From: Erpobdella octoculata | Lineage: Eukaryota; Annelida; Clitellata; Hirudinida; Erpobdellidae | Assembly: GCA_963978895.1 (NCBI GenBank) | Contig: OZ022244.1 | Span: 32,575,432-32,639,431, forward strand | Direction: 5' to 3' | DNA: 64,000 bases | Part shown: positions 62,801 to 64,000 of the stretch, in pieces | Layout of the letters: every line of letters starts with the position of its first letter | Position numbering within the stretch: the stretch's first letter is position 1 | Notes under the pieces: generated by a model | The model's input: the letters and a program-made list of their open reading frames with translations, nothing else | Database searches by the model: none | What the model was told of the DNA's origin: nothing | Program-made: the position numbers and the translations under genes

Positions 62801-63928
62801 TATATATATACATGCTTTTTTATAACTTTCTCAAAAGCATGGAGAGCAGTCAGAGAAATTAAATAATTAAAAATGAGTCAAAATTAAAAGCCGGAAAAAA
62901 TTAAAGGATAAATATAATATGACATAGTAATTTTATTACTTGACTTGCTCTAACATCTGGCTCCAGCCATCAGAGGTTGTGGGCTTGATTTTGTTTTGCA
63001 CAACTTTTGTAAATCGACTAGGTGTCTTCCTATCTGATCTTTGGATGTTAAAATTAACTACCTACGATTTTTTTCTGGTGTATTGAGTTTTAGCGTGTTA
63101 CAATTTCAAACGCAACGAGCTTTTCTGGAGATGTTGATTCGTATTATAATGGCTTGCTGTTATCACACGTTTTTTTTTCTTAGTTTGTGTCTGCATATGT
63201 TTCACTTATGCACAGATGAAATTTTGTTTCGGTAGGATTTATGATCGAAGGATTTCACAATTTGGGTCCTGCTATGGAAAGCTTTCAATTGAGTTCAGTA
63301 CAAGAAATCTTAACATCCGTTATAGTAAGTGAAAGATGTGCTTTCATAATTTAAACTTTATATTTAATGCACTATGACTTTTTTTTTGTATTTCAGACAT
63401 TATTACCCGATAAAAAGTTGAGAGCGATGTTCGGGATTCAGACGCCGAAACAAATTCTCGAAGCTTATAAAATGGGCATCGATGTTTTCAATAGCTGTTA
63501 TCCTTTTCTGGCGACCGAATGCGGCGCTGCCTTGAACTACAATCTGAATCTGGATGATGATGATGGCGGAATCAGAGAGACGGTCGAAGAAAACGAAAGC
63601 GTTCTGTTTCTTAAAGATAAAAAGTTTGCTTCCGAGTTACTTTTAGATTATCGAATTTTCTTTTTAAATCAGTAATTTAATTTTGTTTATGTTTTATTGT
63701 AGCTCTCTAAACTATTAAATTTGCAAATGTCAATTAAAATAAGGGTTCTAATTGGTTGTTTAAAGTGTAAATTGTTTGATGGTGTTTCGATTTCTTTCTC
63801 AGATATTTCAGGGATTTTGGACCAATTTTAAAAGACTGCACTTGTCTAACGTGTAAGCAACATTCCAGAGCTTATATAAATCATCTTCTTGTTACTTCAG
63901 AATTGCTGGGAAACATCTTGCTTATGAT
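59843..63928 (+). CDS. QTRT2: Queuine tRNA-ribosyltransferase accessory subunit 2 (3' end off the window)
   Basis: Exons: 59843-59951, 60340-60424, 60858-60921, 61017-61121, 61545-61715, 62629-62728, 63236-63324, 63397-63623, 63803-63928, continuing right of the window; 360 residues seen (human 415). Start chosen at MNFSVQAN, comparable to human MKLSLTKV; in-frame Mets upstream are possible. QTRT2 pairs with QTRT1 to form the tRNA-guanine transglycosylase that puts queuine at G34 of tRNA His, Asn, Asp and Tyr; it is the non-catalytic, mitochondria-associated subunit. Family matches: [64 protein letters not shown], and zinc ligands C329-x-C331-xx-C334 in [15 protein letters not shown]. The conserved zinc His follows the last seen residues (LLM) and must lie in the missing exon: the donor at GTTAGT leaves phase 2 before it. 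Exon 2 has a duplicated acceptor. Confidence 0.95.
60181..60356. repeat. 88-bp tandem duplication containing the QTRT2 exon 2 acceptor
   Basis: Copy 1 (60181-60268) and copy 2 (60269-60356) differ by about two bases (tagaag/tagagg and one junction base). Each has 'catctatacag/gttcggcaccg', so two identical acceptors lie 88 bases apart. Splicing to the first reads GSAPYL and then TAA; only the second continues into the conserved protein. Confidence 0.95.
61745..61860 (-). mobile_element. Partial antisense SINE copy in QTRT2 intron 5
   Basis: On the minus strand 'ggcaaggagtttacac' and 'gtagctcaga...' match the body of the SINE at 52736-52916. The tRNA-like head is missing. It is followed directly by the GC-rich minisatellite. 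Confidence 0.6.
61868..62396. repeat. 26-bp GC-rich minisatellite, ~20 copies, QTRT2 intron 5
   Basis: The unit resembles ggggcagccctttaaggtgc followed by aattac or aattag, with variants in about every other copy. It is notably GC-rich for this window. It lies between the SINE fragment and a decoy splice acceptor. Confidence 0.93.
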
Positions 63929-64000
63929 GTTAGTTAATCAGTGTATATATTTATTTAATAAAATGAAATAAAAGCTATCAATTTAATAAAACAAAATAAA

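Noticed and set aside
63624..63675. Continuation of QTRT2 exon 8 to the TAA after [12 protein letters not shown]
   Set aside because: Splicing at 63623 gives [16 protein letters not shown], aligned without a gap to the human protein; the extension would insert about 15 unmatched residues.

Overview
The window is nuclear DNA of an intron-rich, non-vertebrate animal. Genes are split into many exons with GT-AG introns, intergenic and intronic DNA is very AT-rich and crowded with micro- and minisatellites, and there are tRNA-derived SINEs and MITEs. The proteins (myosin VIIa with two MyTH4-FERM tails, PGAP1, QTRT2, RANBP3, WDR25, TMEM223) are metazoan housekeeping or structural proteins. I cannot assign a phylum from sequence alone. 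There are no operons and no prokaryotic features.

Layout, left to right: the 3' end of an unrecognised gene (+, to 391); WDR25 (-, 739-3128, 5 exons); a KCNE/MinK-like single-pass membrane protein gene (+, 4953-7158, 3 exons); RANBP3 (-, 7584-12468, 13 exons); a 3.4 kb spacer with a hAT-type MITE; MYO7A (+, 15895-39932, 44 coding exons reconstructed, 2180 residues); TMEM223 (-, 40709-41655, 2 exons); a 2.4 kb spacer with a 21-bp tandem array and another MITE; PGAP1 (+, 44012-56937, 25 exons, 934 residues); an intact single-exon pogo/Tigger-like transposase frame (-, 57659-59251); and QTRT2 (+, from 59843, running off the right end, 9 exons seen).

All exon models were built by hand from splice signals, phase continuity and resemblance to the known protein families. 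In every multi-exon gene the exon lengths sum to an intact frame. The genes do not form one pathway: MYO7A is an actin motor, PGAP1 remodels GPI anchors in the ER, QTRT2 is a tRNA-queuosine enzyme subunit, RANBP3 is a nuclear export cofactor, TMEM223 is mitochondrial and WDR25 is a WD40 protein.

The most notable features are structural. MYO7A has a textbook U12-type AT-AC intron (35271-35682). There are three GC-AG introns, one of which holds an apparently perfect 104-copy, 22-bp AT-rich minisatellite (29633-31920). Two small tandem duplications straddle splice sites (PGAP1 exon 12 donor, QTRT2 exon 2 acceptor). Two hAT-type MITEs have intact 8-bp target-site duplications. The pogo-like frame keeps its DD30D triad but has lost some usual flanking motif residues, so it is either a young element or a domesticated gene. 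I saw no clearly undescribed multi-gene system.
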